A stretch of DNA of 64,000 bases, from NCBI GenBank assembly GCA_000306725.1, contig CP003083.1, positions 1,488,001 through 1,552,000 of the forward strand, given 5' to 3'. Below are positions 26,695 through 36,757 of the stretch, one piece after another. The notes under the pieces are model-generated. The model made no database searches. It was not told where the DNA came from and saw only the letters and a list, made by a program, of their open reading frames with translations. Made by a program: the position numbers and the translations under genes. This stretch comes from Methanolobus psychrophilus R15 (GTDB taxonomy: Archaea; Halobacteriota; Methanosarcinia; Methanosarcinales; Methanosarcinaceae). Position 1 is the first letter of the stretch. Each line of letters starts with the position of its first letter.

Positions 26695-26970
26695 AATTGT
26701 ACCACCATTTCTTACGTACATAATGTTTGTACTTTATGTAGAGTTGTTTTGTGAGGATATAAACTTTGCTAATTAATGTAGTAAGTTGTCATGATAATAA
26801 TGATGAGAGAACAACTTAATAGTGCCCGCAGAAACAACAGAATGAGAATAGAAGATTGTCGAAAAGGTACAGAAGAACATGTGCGAAAAAGAGCAATAAG
26901 GGAACATGGATTTACAAAGACCCTGCCCCACTTATGCATAAAAAAGAAATGGACTTTCAATGAAGGGATA

Positions 26971-29900
26971 TTAACTGATAGTTATCATCCCCTTCGGCCT
27001 TACTAATATCAGCTCGCTCTCGTTTAACATATCACTTACATTGTTCGTGTTATACGCATAGGCACTTATGTAGGCATTTCCTGCAATCTGGCTCGTAAAG
27101 TTGACAGTGTCTGAACCAATGACAGTGGCATTTATGAGAGTCACACCGTCCGAAGTGTTATAGTTGGTGAAGGATCCAAGGCTTGTGTGAAGCACCACAT
27201 AGGCAAAACTGGCATTCCCGGTAATATCATTTACTGTTAAGGTTATATTTGTGGATTCGCCTATGAGCAGCACGGAATGGTCAGGTACTACTGACAATTC
27301 TCCCAGAGAATATGACAAGGGGCTTAAACCACCTCCTCCTCCGACGGGCATGCCTCCTGCGCTGGGAATGTAGATGGTGATGTTCTCACCACTCAGATCA
27401 GTATACGTAATCGTGGATGATGGCAGTATCAGAGGCACATAACCTGCGCCTTCCACTTTCATCTGATACCATATACCCCACTTGTCACCAGGACCCAGTG
27501 TCGGCAGCTTCCACTCAAAAATGGACATGGTACCGGATGTTGTGATTGCAGGCTCTGCATTGTTCCTTCCGGGAGGTACAGGGATATCGAACTGGGTCAG
27601 ATTGCCGGTCGTTGCATTGCTGCTTCCCGAAATATATGTGACCTTTGCCACAGCCATTGGAGATACATAATTGTAAGGAACATGCAGGTTGAGTTCCGGA
27701 CCACCCGCGGAGAAGTTCGTAATCTGCATTGCTATTCCCTTGAAGATTTCCTTAAGGACACTTGAGTTCGGAGCAAAATAGTATTCACCACCGGTGATAC
27801 TTGCAATTTCGGCAAGTATGGGGTCAACCTCAGACTCGGTGTTACCGAAACCTACGGTGTAGATCGTGGTGTTGTTGGCTTTTGCCCTATATGCTTCCTC
27901 CAGCAGGGAGTGATAACCTGCATTATCTATACCGTCTGTCATGATGACAATCGTGGAATTGGCATCCACTGAGGAGAGTTCATTATTGGCAACGTACAAT
28001 CCCTCATCTATAGCTGTCAGTCCGTCGGCTGTAATTGTATCTATCACATTGCTCAGATGGGAAATGGAGTCATTTTCAAGGGTTGATGTCACGCTGGCAG
28101 TCCACCCGCTCCAGGAGACAGGAGTACTTTCAACAGATGCTTCCGGTGTAGAAAATACAATATCGAAACATTCAGAGCTCCACGTTGAATATGGCTCAAC
28201 CTGAGAAAGCGAAGTAAACGAAGAACCGTCCCATTTCTGTATGTTCAGGTCAGTGTTTCCATCAGATGTCATGAGGAACATCTCATTTGAAGCCGGATCA
28301 GGAGTAAGCTGTGCCCACCTAGTATATCCACTGCTTCCAAGGTCCAGTGCTGATGACTCGCTGCTCCATGAACCGGACCATGTCCGGTATTTAGGAACGG
28401 TACTGCGATCTCCCCAGACCACCAGCCCCTTGCCTGACTGTTGCTCGAATGCTACATCAAATGATCTGACATCAGCGCGATAAGTATAATCCTCAATCCA
28501 ATCAATATTATTCCATGATCCAGACAATGATAAACCATCCCAGACACTCACACCAATCCAATAAGCATGATCTTGTAAACCCATAAGTATTGTATCAGAA
28601 TTAGGATCTGCTGCCAACTTTACCCAATAGACAGCATCAGGTGAGCTGTAGATGGTTTGCTCATTTTTCCATGAGCTGCCATTCCATATGCGATATTTCC
28701 CAATACTTTGAGTACCACCACTTGGCCCGATATCTGCCCAGACTACCATTGCATTCCCAGATTCCTGTTCATAAACAACATCAAAACATTGGTAACTATA
28801 GGCTCTTGCATTATTTGTAATAATTTCAGGATTTCCCCATGATTCGCCGTCCCATACCTGTGCGCGTATATTCCGGTTACTATCATGAGTTACAAGTACC
28901 ATTTCATCTGAATTTGGGTTTGCTTCAAGCCGTATCCACCCTACTTCACCGGAGCCTGTGTAGGTGCTATTCGTATATTCCGGAGAACTCCATGAAGATC
29001 CATCCCACACCTGATAGCGAGGCACACGGGAATGCTGTTTCACATCCATATAGACAACTACAGCATCACCAGACAACTGCTCATATTTTACATCAAAGCC
29101 TCTTCTTGTGCTCTGACTCAGTTCAGTACTGAGCTCCCTCACCAAACCCCAGGAGTTACCGTCCCATATCTGGGCATTTACATCTTTCAGATCATCACCT
29201 GTAACCATTATTATCTCAGGCCTAACAGGGCTTGATTCCAGCAATACGAAATATGGAATCCGATCAATATTTTGAGCAGATTTTTCCATAGACCATCGCG
29301 ATTCTTCACTGAACCATGTCCTGTACTTGGGAGTGCTCTTTCCGCTGTCCTCACTGCCATCGTAATAAGCGGTCATGACGGTGTCCACAGGTGAACTTGA
29401 AACTGTTACCGTGAAGAGGGTATCTGTGCCTGAATGCGATCCCTTGGCAATATTGAGAAGATACGTATTTCCAGAATACAGGAGTGAGCTTACCTGACAA
29501 AGGCCTGTGGAGCTGGCTGATGAGTTCAAATAATCTATGCCATCATAAAGTGAGACTATCATTCCAGAAGCATCAGCCCATGAAAGATCAAAAGCATACA
29601 GACCAGTAGAATGAGGAGTAAAATAACCGGTCCAGCTACCATTATCAAGCAAATAACTTGTCTGGCTGTCGGAGAGTGAAGTGCCTTCAATACTATAAAG
29701 AGCCAGGCCTGCTTTGTCACCGCGGGATTCATCAAAACTCGAAATGAATGCATGGGATGATAACTTGGCTGCACTCAATTTATCAATATAAGTTGATACA
29801 GCAAAGTTTTCACTTGCACTGCCCTGATTAATAACTTTCAGCGTCCATTCCCCTATTTCAACATAATCATCCTCCGGATGAATATACGAAAGAGGGCTGA

Positions 29901-32900
29901 GCCAGATATACTCAGAGGTGTCCCTTGTCAGAGAATAAGTTATTGTGACCAGAGGCATTCGTCCGTTAAGATGATTCTTGTGATTATTAGGGTTCGTTTC
30001 CGAAGATAAGAACAAATCAGACCTTCCGGAGTTATAACCGGAACCTATTAGCACAATATCACATGATTCGCCCCATTCGGGAATCCTATCATTACCCCAT
30101 TTTGCATTGGTTATGTCGAAATCGATAACTTTATTCCTAACTGTTGACGTCAGATATTTGGATTCGATAGTATATGACGTGTCAAAATCTGCAGTACTGA
30201 AGTCGCCTGATACCCAAGTGCTGCCAGAAGTATTATACATCCACGAAGGAGTGTCATAATCTGTCAAAACATCATACGCCCTTATGTATCGACCACTGCT
30301 GCCTGGGTCCTGTGCATAAGAGGTTGTAGGCCCGGACAAATACATTTTTACGCCCTCAATTTGTGCATTGTGGGTTGGAGCATCCGGCAACTTCCACCGA
30401 AAGATAATGGATGCCTGGCCCCTATCCGTAACATAAAGATTTGTGTCCGCTGATTTATCTGCTGCCGGTTCTACAGAAGTGACATAAGTGTCAAACAGAG
30501 GTAAGCGCACATCTATTGGCACCTCTTCCCTGCTATCAAAATAATAACCTGTAGTGTCATTATTTTTACCATATATCTTTCCGGAAGGGCTTATCAGCTG
30601 GACATCCAGATCCGAAGAACTGCTTATCCAGTCCAACTTCACTTTCAAGTCGCTGATAGTTTCATTTATCTCAAAAGTGGTTTCAAATGAGTTTCCGGCA
30701 CCCAGCATACCATTGAAGGAGTAGTCGTAAGGTGTGAAGCCTTCTACCCCGTATTCTGCAGAATCCAGATCATAATCGCTTATTTCCTGTGCAATGGAGT
30801 TATACACTTTGCTTAATTCAGAACTCGTAGGCGCGTTATAGTAAAGTCCCCCAGTCTCAAAAGCTATACTCTGTAGAAGAGGCTCATCGAGATATTCAGC
30901 AGTTCCCATACCTATTGTATAGACGATGATTCCATTTGCCTTTGCAACTGCAATGGCTGAATTAACCTTATTTGGATCATCACAGACACCGTCCGTAAGT
31001 ACTATCATTACTTTTTTTGACTCCGGGCGCCCATTCATAAGCATGCCGTTTGCATCTGTCATACCTTCACCCATGTAAGTAGCCCCATTTGCTGACAGAA
31101 CATCTATGGCACTAATTACTAAAGTTTTATTATCAGATGAGTCCAGAGGGGTGAGTTGTTTATCTATGCTGGTAGATGAGGAAAATGAAACTACACCTGC
31201 CTGTGCATTAGATATCAGATTGCCTACAAAGTTTTTAGCAGCTGTTTTTGCGTCTGTCATTGGTTGTTCAGGGGAAGTGCCCAAGAATTTCATACTCCCC
31301 GACCTGTCAATAACAAGCACGACATCCAGAGGAGTTCCCGCATAGTAGTCAGGAGCCATACTTCCTGAGCGGTCAAGGACCAGCATTGCACTTGCTGCGG
31401 GTCGTATGATTGGGAGTTCTCCTTCTATTGAGATGATCGTTGTTACGTTCACAGTACCACCGGATGTTACATTGGATGGTTCCACATCCAGTATCACACT
31501 CATGAAAGGCTCGGACTTCACGCTTATATTTGTTGAGGCGTTGATGCTGCCACTGGTAGCCAGGATTGTCGCATTTCCGGAAACATTGCCTAAGAAGGAG
31601 GCTTTTACCTTTCCACTGGCATCTGTTGCCACATTAATAATATTCGTAGCGTTGATACCATCGACTGTCAGGGTACCGACTGTCGTATTGGTATTGTTGA
31701 GAGTCACAGAAATGCCAGGGATTGCATGGCCCCATTCGTCCAGTGCGACAAGGGAAACAGTAGCTTCATGATTACCATTTAATCCCTGTGCAAGTACGGC
31801 ATTTGGAACCGAATACAAGTCCAACAGATATAAAGGGCCAGCTGCAAAATAAAGAGTGGTGCTGTTTGTGAAATTAGTATAACCAGAAGCATCCCTGTAG
31901 GTCGCTGTTACTGCGAGGGACTCAACATAAGGAGTAGGACCAACTATAGTATTTGCCTGCCCCTGGTTATTTAAAGGTATCAGCACAAGATTACCATTAG
32001 CTGTTGTGAACCTGACCAGTTCTTTAATAGGAGTCGTGCGGGGCAATATTGGATTTAAGAACTGATCTACCGGCCGGGCTGAGAGGACATAGGAATCCTT
32101 GTTATTGGAAAGAGCAAGTCCAGGATTATGTGAGAGATACAAATTATCGATCTCATCTGCAAGACCTGTTATAGTTATGTTGCCCTGAAGTGAAGTATTC
32201 GCAACAACTATGTTAATGATGTTTGCACCTGCTCTTTTATCGGTCCTGAAAATATTGGCAAATTGCCCGCTGGGATCCGTGGTCCCATTATAATACGCAA
32301 GTCCCGCAGAGTTATATTCCACAGGACTGTTGTAGGCAGTGTTTTCAGGAGATGTCAAACTGAAATTGAGATTGACATCCGGTGTAGGATTGTCATAGAT
32401 ATCATAAAGACGCACATACATGCTGGAGGTCGTGTTCACTGTATATTCATCGTTGTATACAGCTCCGATCCGTGAGGGTTCCCCGGGAATGACCACCAAT
32501 TCCGTAAAGTTGGAGGCTGATCCGGTTGTCGATGTGATGTTAATATTGCCTGCAATGGTAGAGTTCAAGCTCAGAACAGCATTTCCGGTTACAGGATTGG
32601 CAAGTATCTCCAGGGCGGTCCAGTTTACGCCTGCTGCGCCTTCGGGGATGAGTTCAAGATGTGTTATGTTGCCAGGACTTATTGAAAGTGTTACATTTTC
32701 CGAATGTTCGCTTATGACAATATCCAGATATATCAGCTCACTTGAATTGATATTGCCAAAAATATCCACAGGGGTAAAAGTAATATTTGTGATATTGCCT
32801 GCAACATTTACGGGATAATCGACATCTACCAGAATCGAACTGGCAGCCAGAGGAAGGAAAGTAATATTTGTTAGATTGTACGAAGTACCTGAGCTTGCAT

Positions 32901-33186
32901 TGACCTGTGCCGTTCCAGAAACACTGGAATTTATCTGTATTTCCGCAATGCCGTATGTGTCGGTGTACGCAGAAGATGAATTGAGTATACCAAATGTAGT
33001 TGTGAAGTTTACGAGAGTGTTATTCACAGGAGTTGAATTATTTGTTACTCTCACAATGACATCCACGGGTTCACCGGAGTTACTCTGCATGTCCGTAGTA
33101 AGCATCTCAACATCCAAAGCTAAAGCGGATAGACTGATGGCAAGAAAGATGATAGAGGCATAGATAAACTTATTGGGGCACTTCAT
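26971..33186 (-). CDS. Giant exported protein with Ig-like, VWA, DNRLRE-type and WDG-repeat regions
   Basis: This 2071-residue protein has a signal peptide (1-24). Invasin/Big1-like Ig repeats follow (about 25-580; SGEPVDVIVRVTNNSTPVNNT-type units). Two MIDAS motifs DRSGSM lie only 22 residues apart (605 and 627), the second inside a complete von Willebrand A domain (to about 800). A DNRLRE-like carbohydrate-binding type region spans about 900-1090. About six repeats with W-D-G-x-S-W spans follow (about 1270-1670). A VWA half-domain without its own MIDAS (from about 1690, VIMTDGIDNAG) precedes a last Ig-like stretch. It ends NESELILVRPKGMITIS with no membrane anchor or CTERM signal. Sequons are very frequent. 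A cell-surface adhesin or matrix protein is inferred. Confidence 0.85.
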   Translation of the reverse strand: MKCPNKFIYASIIFLAISLSALALDVEMLTTDMQSNSGEPVDVIVRVTNNSTPVNNTLVNFTTTFGILNSSSAYTDTYGIAEIQINSSVSGTAQVNASSGTSYNLTNITFLPLAASSILVDVDYPVNVAGNITNITFTPVDIFGNINSSELIYLDIVISEHSENVTLSISPGNITHLELIPEGAAGVNWTALEILANPVTGNAVLSLNSTIAGNINITSTTGSASNFTELVVIPGEPSRIGAVYNDEYTVNTTSSMYVRLYDIYDNPTPDVNLNFSLTSPENTAYNSPVEYNSAGLAYYNGTTDPSGQFANIFRTDKRAGANIINIVVANTSLQGNITITGLADEIDNLYLSHNPGLALSNNKDSYVLSARPVDQFLNPILPRTTPIKELVRFTTANGNLVLIPLNNQGQANTIVGPTPYVESLAVTATYRDASGYTNFTNSTTLYFAAGPLYLLDLYSVPNAVLAQGLNGNHEATVSLVALDEWGHAIPGISVTLNNTNTTVGTLTVDGINATNIINVATDASGKVKASFLGNVSGNATILATSGSINASTNISVKSEPFMSVILDVEPSNVTSGGTVNVTTIISIEGELPIIRPAASAMLVLDRSGSMAPDYYAGTPLDVVLVIDRSGSMKFLGTSPEQPMTDAKTAAKNFVGNLISNAQAGVVSFSSSTSIDKQLTPLDSSDNKTLVISAIDVLSANGATYMGEGMTDANGMLMNGRPESKKVMIVLTDGVCDDPNKVNSAIAVAKANGIIVYTIGMGTAEYLDEPLLQSIAFETGGLYYNAPTSSELSKVYNSIAQEISDYDLDSAEYGVEGFTPYDYSFNGMLGAGNSFETTFEINETISDLKVKLDWISSSSDLDVQLISPSGKIYGKNNDTTGYYFDSREEVPIDVRLPLFDTYVTSVEPAADKSADTNLYVTDRGQASIIFRWKLPDAPTHNAQIEGVKMYLSGPTTSYAQDPGSSGRYIRAYDVLTDYDTPSWMYNTSGSTWVSGDFSTADFDTSYTIESKYLTSTVRNKVIDFDITNAKWGNDRIPEWGESCDIVLIGSGYNSGRSDLFLSSETNPNNHKNHLNGRMPLVTITYSLTRDTSEYIWLSPLSYIHPEDDYVEIGEWTLKVINQGSASENFAVSTYIDKLSAAKLSSHAFISSFDESRGDKAGLALYSIEGTSLSDSQTSYLLDNGSWTGYFTPHSTGLYAFDLSWADASGMIVSLYDGIDYLNSSASSTGLCQVSSLLYSGNTYLLNIAKGSHSGTDTLFTVTVSSSPVDTVMTAYYDGSEDSGKSTPKYRTWFSEESRWSMEKSAQNIDRIPYFVLLESSPVRPEIIMVTGDDLKDVNAQIWDGNSWGLVRELSTELSQSTRRGFDVKYEQLSGDAVVVYMDVKQHSRVPRYQVWDGSSWSSPEYTNSTYTGSGEVGWIRLEANPNSDEMVLVTHDSNRNIRAQVWDGESWGNPEIITNNARAYSYQCFDVVYEQESGNAMVVWADIGPSGGTQSIGKYRIWNGSSWKNEQTIYSSPDAVYWVKLAADPNSDTILMGLQDHAYWIGVSVWDGLSLSGSWNNIDWIEDYTYRADVRSFDVAFEQQSGKGLVVWGDRSTVPKYRTWSGSWSSESSALDLGSSGYTRWAQLTPDPASNEMFLMTSDGNTDLNIQKWDGSSFTSLSQVEPYSTWSSECFDIVFSTPEASVESTPVSWSGWTASVTSTLENDSISHLSNVIDTITADGLTAIDEGLYVANNELSSVDANSTIVIMTDGIDNAGYHSLLEEAYRAKANNTTIYTVGFGNTESEVDPILAEIASITGGEYYFAPNSSVLKEIFKGIAMQITNFSAGGPELNLHVPYNYVSPMAVAKVTYISGSSNATTGNLTQFDIPVPPGRNNAEPAITTSGTMSIFEWKLPTLGPGDKWGIWYQMKVEGAGYVPLILPSSTITYTDLSGENITIYIPSAGGMPVGGGGGLSPLSYSLGELSVVPDHSVLLIGESTNITLTVNDITGNASFAYVVLHTSLGSFTNYNTSDGVTLINATVIGSDTVNFTSQIAGNAYISAYAYNTNNVSDMLNESELILVRPKGMITIS

Positions 33187-33382
33187 ATAGACACCTGTGA
33201 GTGATTTAGCTACTGGGAATAGATTTTAATCTTTCGATTTTTGATGGTCGACACTATACTATAATATATGCATATTAAATATATAAAAAGAATGTAGATA
33301 TGATATTCAAATAAATTTGAACTATCTCTTGCACAATACTTAAATCGGTTACTTCTGTTAATCTAGCCAAAAGGTGAAACTT

Positions 33383-33814
33383 ATGAAGAAAGCGATCATT
33401 GAAACCGAGAAAGGCAACATTGTACTGGAATTGTTCGAGAAGGATGCGCCAAAGACCGTAGAGAACTTTGAGAAACTGATAAACAAAGGATTCTATGACG
33501 GGCTCAGTTTCCACAGGGTTCTGCCCAACTTCGTGATTCAGGGTGGATGCCCCAAGGGCGATGGTACCGGTGGACCGGGTTACAGCATCAAGTGTGAAAC
33601 AAAAGGTAATCCGCGCAAGCACGGCAAGGGTGCGCTCTCAATGGCACACGCCGGCAAGGATACAGGCGGCAGCCAGTTCTTCATCACTCACTCCCCACAA
33701 CCACACCTTGACGGCATACACACCGTCTTCGGCCAGGTCATCGAAGGCATGGATGTCGTGAACAAGATTAAGCCAAAAGACGTGATGAAGAAAGTCACTG
33801 TTGTTGAAGAATAA
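33383..33814 (+). CDS. Cyclophilin-type peptidyl-prolyl cis-trans isomerase
   Basis: This 143-residue single-domain cytosolic cyclophilin speeds prolyl isomerisation during folding. Motifs: [13 protein letters not shown] with the catalytic Arg, GTGGPGYSI, and GGSQFFIT. The ATG at 33383 follows AGGTGA, so the GTG at 33374 is part of the ribosome binding site. A GCAG/CTGC mini-hairpin with a T-rich run (33824-33860) may be its terminator. Confidence 0.95.
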   Translation: MKKAIIETEKGNIVLELFEKDAPKTVENFEKLINKGFYDGLSFHRVLPNFVIQGGCPKGDGTGGPGYSIKCETKGNPRKHGKGALSMAHAGKDTGGSQFFITHSPQPHLDGIHTVFGQVIEGMDVVNKIKPKDVMKKVTVVEE

Positions 33815-33982
33815 ATTCATTTAAGCAGCACCATAATACTGCTCTTTCCTTTTTTCATTTATTATATTATTTTATTATGTCCTTTATATTTAGCAGACTC
33901 TCTTTTTTATATTCAGGCATACTCCTTAACTTAACAGAATCATGTTTCAGAAAAATATTTATAATAAAAAGCGAAAGATATG

Positions 33983-34006
33983 CGTTATGTATAACAGAAC
34001 ATAACG
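33983..34006. promoter_or_regulatory. ModE-like palindrome upstream of modABC
   Basis: CGTTATGT (33983-33990) and ACATAACG (33999-34006) are a perfect 8-bp inverted repeat around an 8-nt centre. Bacterial ModE boxes have the form CG-T/C-TATAT-spacer-ATATA-x-CG, so this is a close relative in shape and sequence. It lies about 20 nt downstream of a TATA-like TATTTATAATAAA and 52 nt before modA. There a bound repressor would block initiation when molybdate or tungstate is plentiful. The regulator gene is not in the window. Confidence 0.65.
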
Positions 34007-34057
34007 GAGACAGACCGAATCCACCGTTGTTCTGGCTAATAAAAAAAGGAGAACAGC

Positions 34058-34855
34058 ATGGCATTAAACAAAAAACATATTATGGCAATAGCAGTCATAT
34101 TGATGATCGTGCTTTTTGCAAGCGGATGCACAGATAAAGAGACAGAACAACCACAGGTCACGCTGACAGTATCCGCCGCTGCAAGCCTCACGGAGGCTTT
34201 CACTGATATGGAGGCGGAATTTGAAACAGAGAATCCTGATATTGATGTCGTGTTCAATTTTGCGGCATCAGGTACGCTCCGGTCACAGATAGAGAGTGGA
34301 GCACCCATAGATGTGTTTGCCTCAGCCGCTCAGGACCAGATGGACATGCTCGCCTTCAGAAATTTCATCTATAACGATACAAGAGAGGATTTTGTGGAAA
34401 ACTCGTTAGTGCTGATCGTTCCAAAGAGCAATGAATTCGGGATTACCAGCATGGAAGCCCTGCAAAGACCAGAAGTAAAGAATATAGCTATCGGAAATCT
34501 AGAGACAGTACCCGCCGGCAAATATGCAAAGGAATCAATGACCAATGCAGGAATATGGGACAGCGTTTCAGGCAAGATGCTTATGGGTGAGAACGTTAAG
34601 CAGGTACTTGTCTATGTGGAACGGGGAGAGGTTGATGCCGGATTTGTATTCGGAACTGATGCGTCACCTGCAAAACCTGGCTCAATTGAAGTCATTACCT
34701 CTGTACCTGTAAGCACTCCCATCACCTACCCCATAGCTGTAGTCTCATCCACCAGTCACCTTGAAGAATCCCAGCTCTTTGTTGATTTCGTCACAGGAGA
34801 AAAAGGTAAATCCATACTGGAACAATATGGATTCAGTATTCCTAATAACGGATAA
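34058..34855 (+). CDS. modA: Molybdate ABC transporter substrate-binding lipoprotein
   Basis: This 265-residue protein has a lipobox (LFASGC, Cys24), so it is lipid-anchored outside the membrane. The family pattern is LTVSAAASLTEAF, FNFAASGTLRSQIE and APIDVFASA, the usual oxyanion-binding loops of ModA. VNSLVLIVPK-like and EVDAGFVFGTDA stretches follow. AAAGGAGAAC precedes the ATG. It is the first gene of modABC behind the ModE-like palindrome. Tungstate or molybdate preference cannot be told apart here. Confidence 0.93.
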   Translation: MALNKKHIMAIAVILMIVLFASGCTDKETEQPQVTLTVSAAASLTEAFTDMEAEFETENPDIDVVFNFAASGTLRSQIESGAPIDVFASAAQDQMDMLAFRNFIYNDTREDFVENSLVLIVPKSNEFGITSMEALQRPEVKNIAIGNLETVPAGKYAKESMTNAGIWDSVSGKMLMGENVKQVLVYVERGEVDAGFVFGTDASPAKPGSIEVITSVPVSTPITYPIAVVSSTSHLEESQLFVDFVTGEKGKSILEQYGFSIPNNG

Positions 34856-34861
34856 ATTCGA

Positions 34862-35530
34862 ATGCTTGAACAGGTATGGTTCCCCCTTGTAATAACACTT
34901 AAGATAGCGGCGATATCCACTCTCATAGTGGCAATACTGGGCACCATCATATCTTACATCCTGGCCAGAAGGGAATTCATGGGAAAGTGGCTGGTCGATG
35001 TGCTGGTCACACTGCCTATGGTACTCCCTCCCACAGTGACCGGCTACCTTCTCATCGTGCTCCTGGGAAAGAACGGGATCCTTGGGAAGGTCCTTTTCGA
35101 CCTGACAGGTATTAGTTTACTGTTCACCTGGCAAGTGGCAGTCATAGCCGCATTTGTCGTATCCCTGCCACTTATGGTCAAGACCACCACAGCAGCCATC
35201 GAGGCCGTGGACAGGGATTTCGAATATGCAGCATTCACCCTGGGGAGAAAGGAACTTGAGACAGCACTTTTCATAACGCTCCCCCTTGCTAAAAAGGGAA
35301 TACTTGCAGGTATAGTCCTGAGCTTTGCAAGGGCAGTGGGAGAATTCGGTGCGACTCTGATGGTTGCCGGGAACATCCCCGGAAGAACGAACACAATGGC
35401 CATCTCCATTTACAGCGCCTTCCAGGGGGGCAACAATGAGCTTGCCAACATGCTGGTGATCATACTCGTGACCGTGTCCCTGCTCTCCATGGCTATAACT
35501 GCAAGACTTGTCAACCGCTGGAAGATATGA
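34862..35530 (+). CDS. modB: Molybdate ABC transporter permease
   Basis: This 222-residue integral membrane protein has five or six transmembrane segments and the cytoplasmic EAA-type loop that contacts ModC (TLGRKELETALFITLPLAKKGI, then GEFGATLMVAGNIPG). TLPMVLPPTVTGYLL is characteristic of ModB. It starts 6 nt after modA and ends 9 nt before modC, so the three genes are one transcript. Confidence 0.94.
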   Translation: MLEQVWFPLVITLKIAAISTLIVAILGTIISYILARREFMGKWLVDVLVTLPMVLPPTVTGYLLIVLLGKNGILGKVLFDLTGISLLFTWQVAVIAAFVVSLPLMVKTTTAAIEAVDRDFEYAAFTLGRKELETALFITLPLAKKGILAGIVLSFARAVGEFGATLMVAGNIPGRTNTMAISIYSAFQGGNNELANMLVIILVTVSLLSMAITARLVNRWKI

Positions 35531-35539
35531 GGTTACATT

Positions 35540-36661
35540 ATGGGCATCAAAGTGGATTTCAGAAAACGTCATTACATGAAAAAAAGTGATAAAAAGAAAG
35601 GCATAGAACCTGTTTTCATGCTTGATGCCAAATTCGAGGCAGGAAATGAGCTGGTGGTCCTTTTCGGACGATCAGGCTCCGGGAAGACCACAGCACTGCA
35701 GTGCATATCAGGACTGCTGGAACCCAATGGCGGCAAGATAATCGTTAACGACAAGGTATACTTTGACTGCCATAAAAGGATCGACCTGCCGGTGCAACAG
35801 CGCAGCCTCGGATACGTGTTCCAGAACTATGCTCTTTTTCCGCACATGGATGTGAAAAAGAACATTGCCTACGGACTGAAAGGATATAATGAGGAGGAAA
35901 AAGGAAGAAGGGTCGGAGAAATGCTACGGTTGCTCCATATCGAGGGCCTTAAGGACAATTATCCTTCCCAGCTCTCAGGGGGACAGAAACAGAGAGTGGC
36001 ACTGGCCCGCGCACTTGCGCCAAAGCCGGAAATACTGCTGCTTGATGAGCCTTTTTCGGCGCTTGATGCGGTCGTACGCATGAAATTGAGAGAGATGATA
36101 AGGAGAATACAGAAGGAGCTTGGCATTCCGATACTGTTCATCACTCACAATCCGGTGGAGGCTTTCACTATGGCTGACAGGATGGTTATCTTCCATAACG
36201 GACGGGTCCAGCAAACAGGCACTCCCGAAGAGGTATTCTATCATCCCCAGAACAGTCATGTGGCTGAACTGGTAGGCATGACCAACATATTTGAAGATGC
36301 TATTGTGGGAGACGAAGATACTGCTACGGGTACTGTCCTGCTCCGCAAGGATGAACTGCAGGTAAGCGCGATGCTGCAGAAGCTGAAGGCGGGCAGGAAT
36401 GTCTCATGGGGTATCCGCCCTGAGAACATCCATATCTTATCAGAAGAGGACGAAACTGATCCACTGGAAGAGAATGTATTCAGTGCATCGGTAAAGAGCA
36501 TTGTGAATAAGGGTGCAAGCAAGCTTATTTATATTGATATCGGGCATCATCAAAATCTTCTCATAGCTGAAACATCCAATCAGACTTTTGAGAAATTGCA
36601 CCTTGAAGCAGGAGATGCCTGCAAAGTGAAACTGGATAAACGGAAGATTGCGGTATTTTAG
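35540..36661 (+). CDS. modC: Molybdate ABC transporter ATPase
   Basis: This 373-residue ATPase has Walker A GRSGSGKTT at 43-51, the Q-loop VFQNYALFPHM, signature LSGGQKQRVALARAL, Walker B ILLLDEPFSALD and switch His (FITHNP). The C-terminal part from about 240 (WGIRPENIHIL, then a TOBE/MOP-like end) fits ModC regulatory domains. It ends with TAG. It powers ModAB import and presumably supplies Mo or W for formylmethanofuran dehydrogenase; the MoeA fusion lies 9 kb downstream. Confidence 0.94.
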   Translation: MGIKVDFRKRHYMKKSDKKKGIEPVFMLDAKFEAGNELVVLFGRSGSGKTTALQCISGLLEPNGGKIIVNDKVYFDCHKRIDLPVQQRSLGYVFQNYALFPHMDVKKNIAYGLKGYNEEEKGRRVGEMLRLLHIEGLKDNYPSQLSGGQKQRVALARALAPKPEILLLDEPFSALDAVVRMKLREMIRRIQKELGIPILFITHNPVEAFTMADRMVIFHNGRVQQTGTPEEVFYHPQNSHVAELVGMTNIFEDAIVGDEDTATGTVLLRKDELQVSAMLQKLKAGRNVSWGIRPENIHILSEEDETDPLEENVFSASVKSIVNKGASKLIYIDIGHHQNLLIAETSNQTFEKLHLEAGDACKVKLDKRKIAVF

Positions 36662-36757
36662 GGTATAAGAGCCTTCATCTTAAATGTGGTCCATGCATAG
36701 GACTTAAAGGGCACCTTCCATCAGGCTTTTAAGATAGTATTTCATTTTTCACATATA

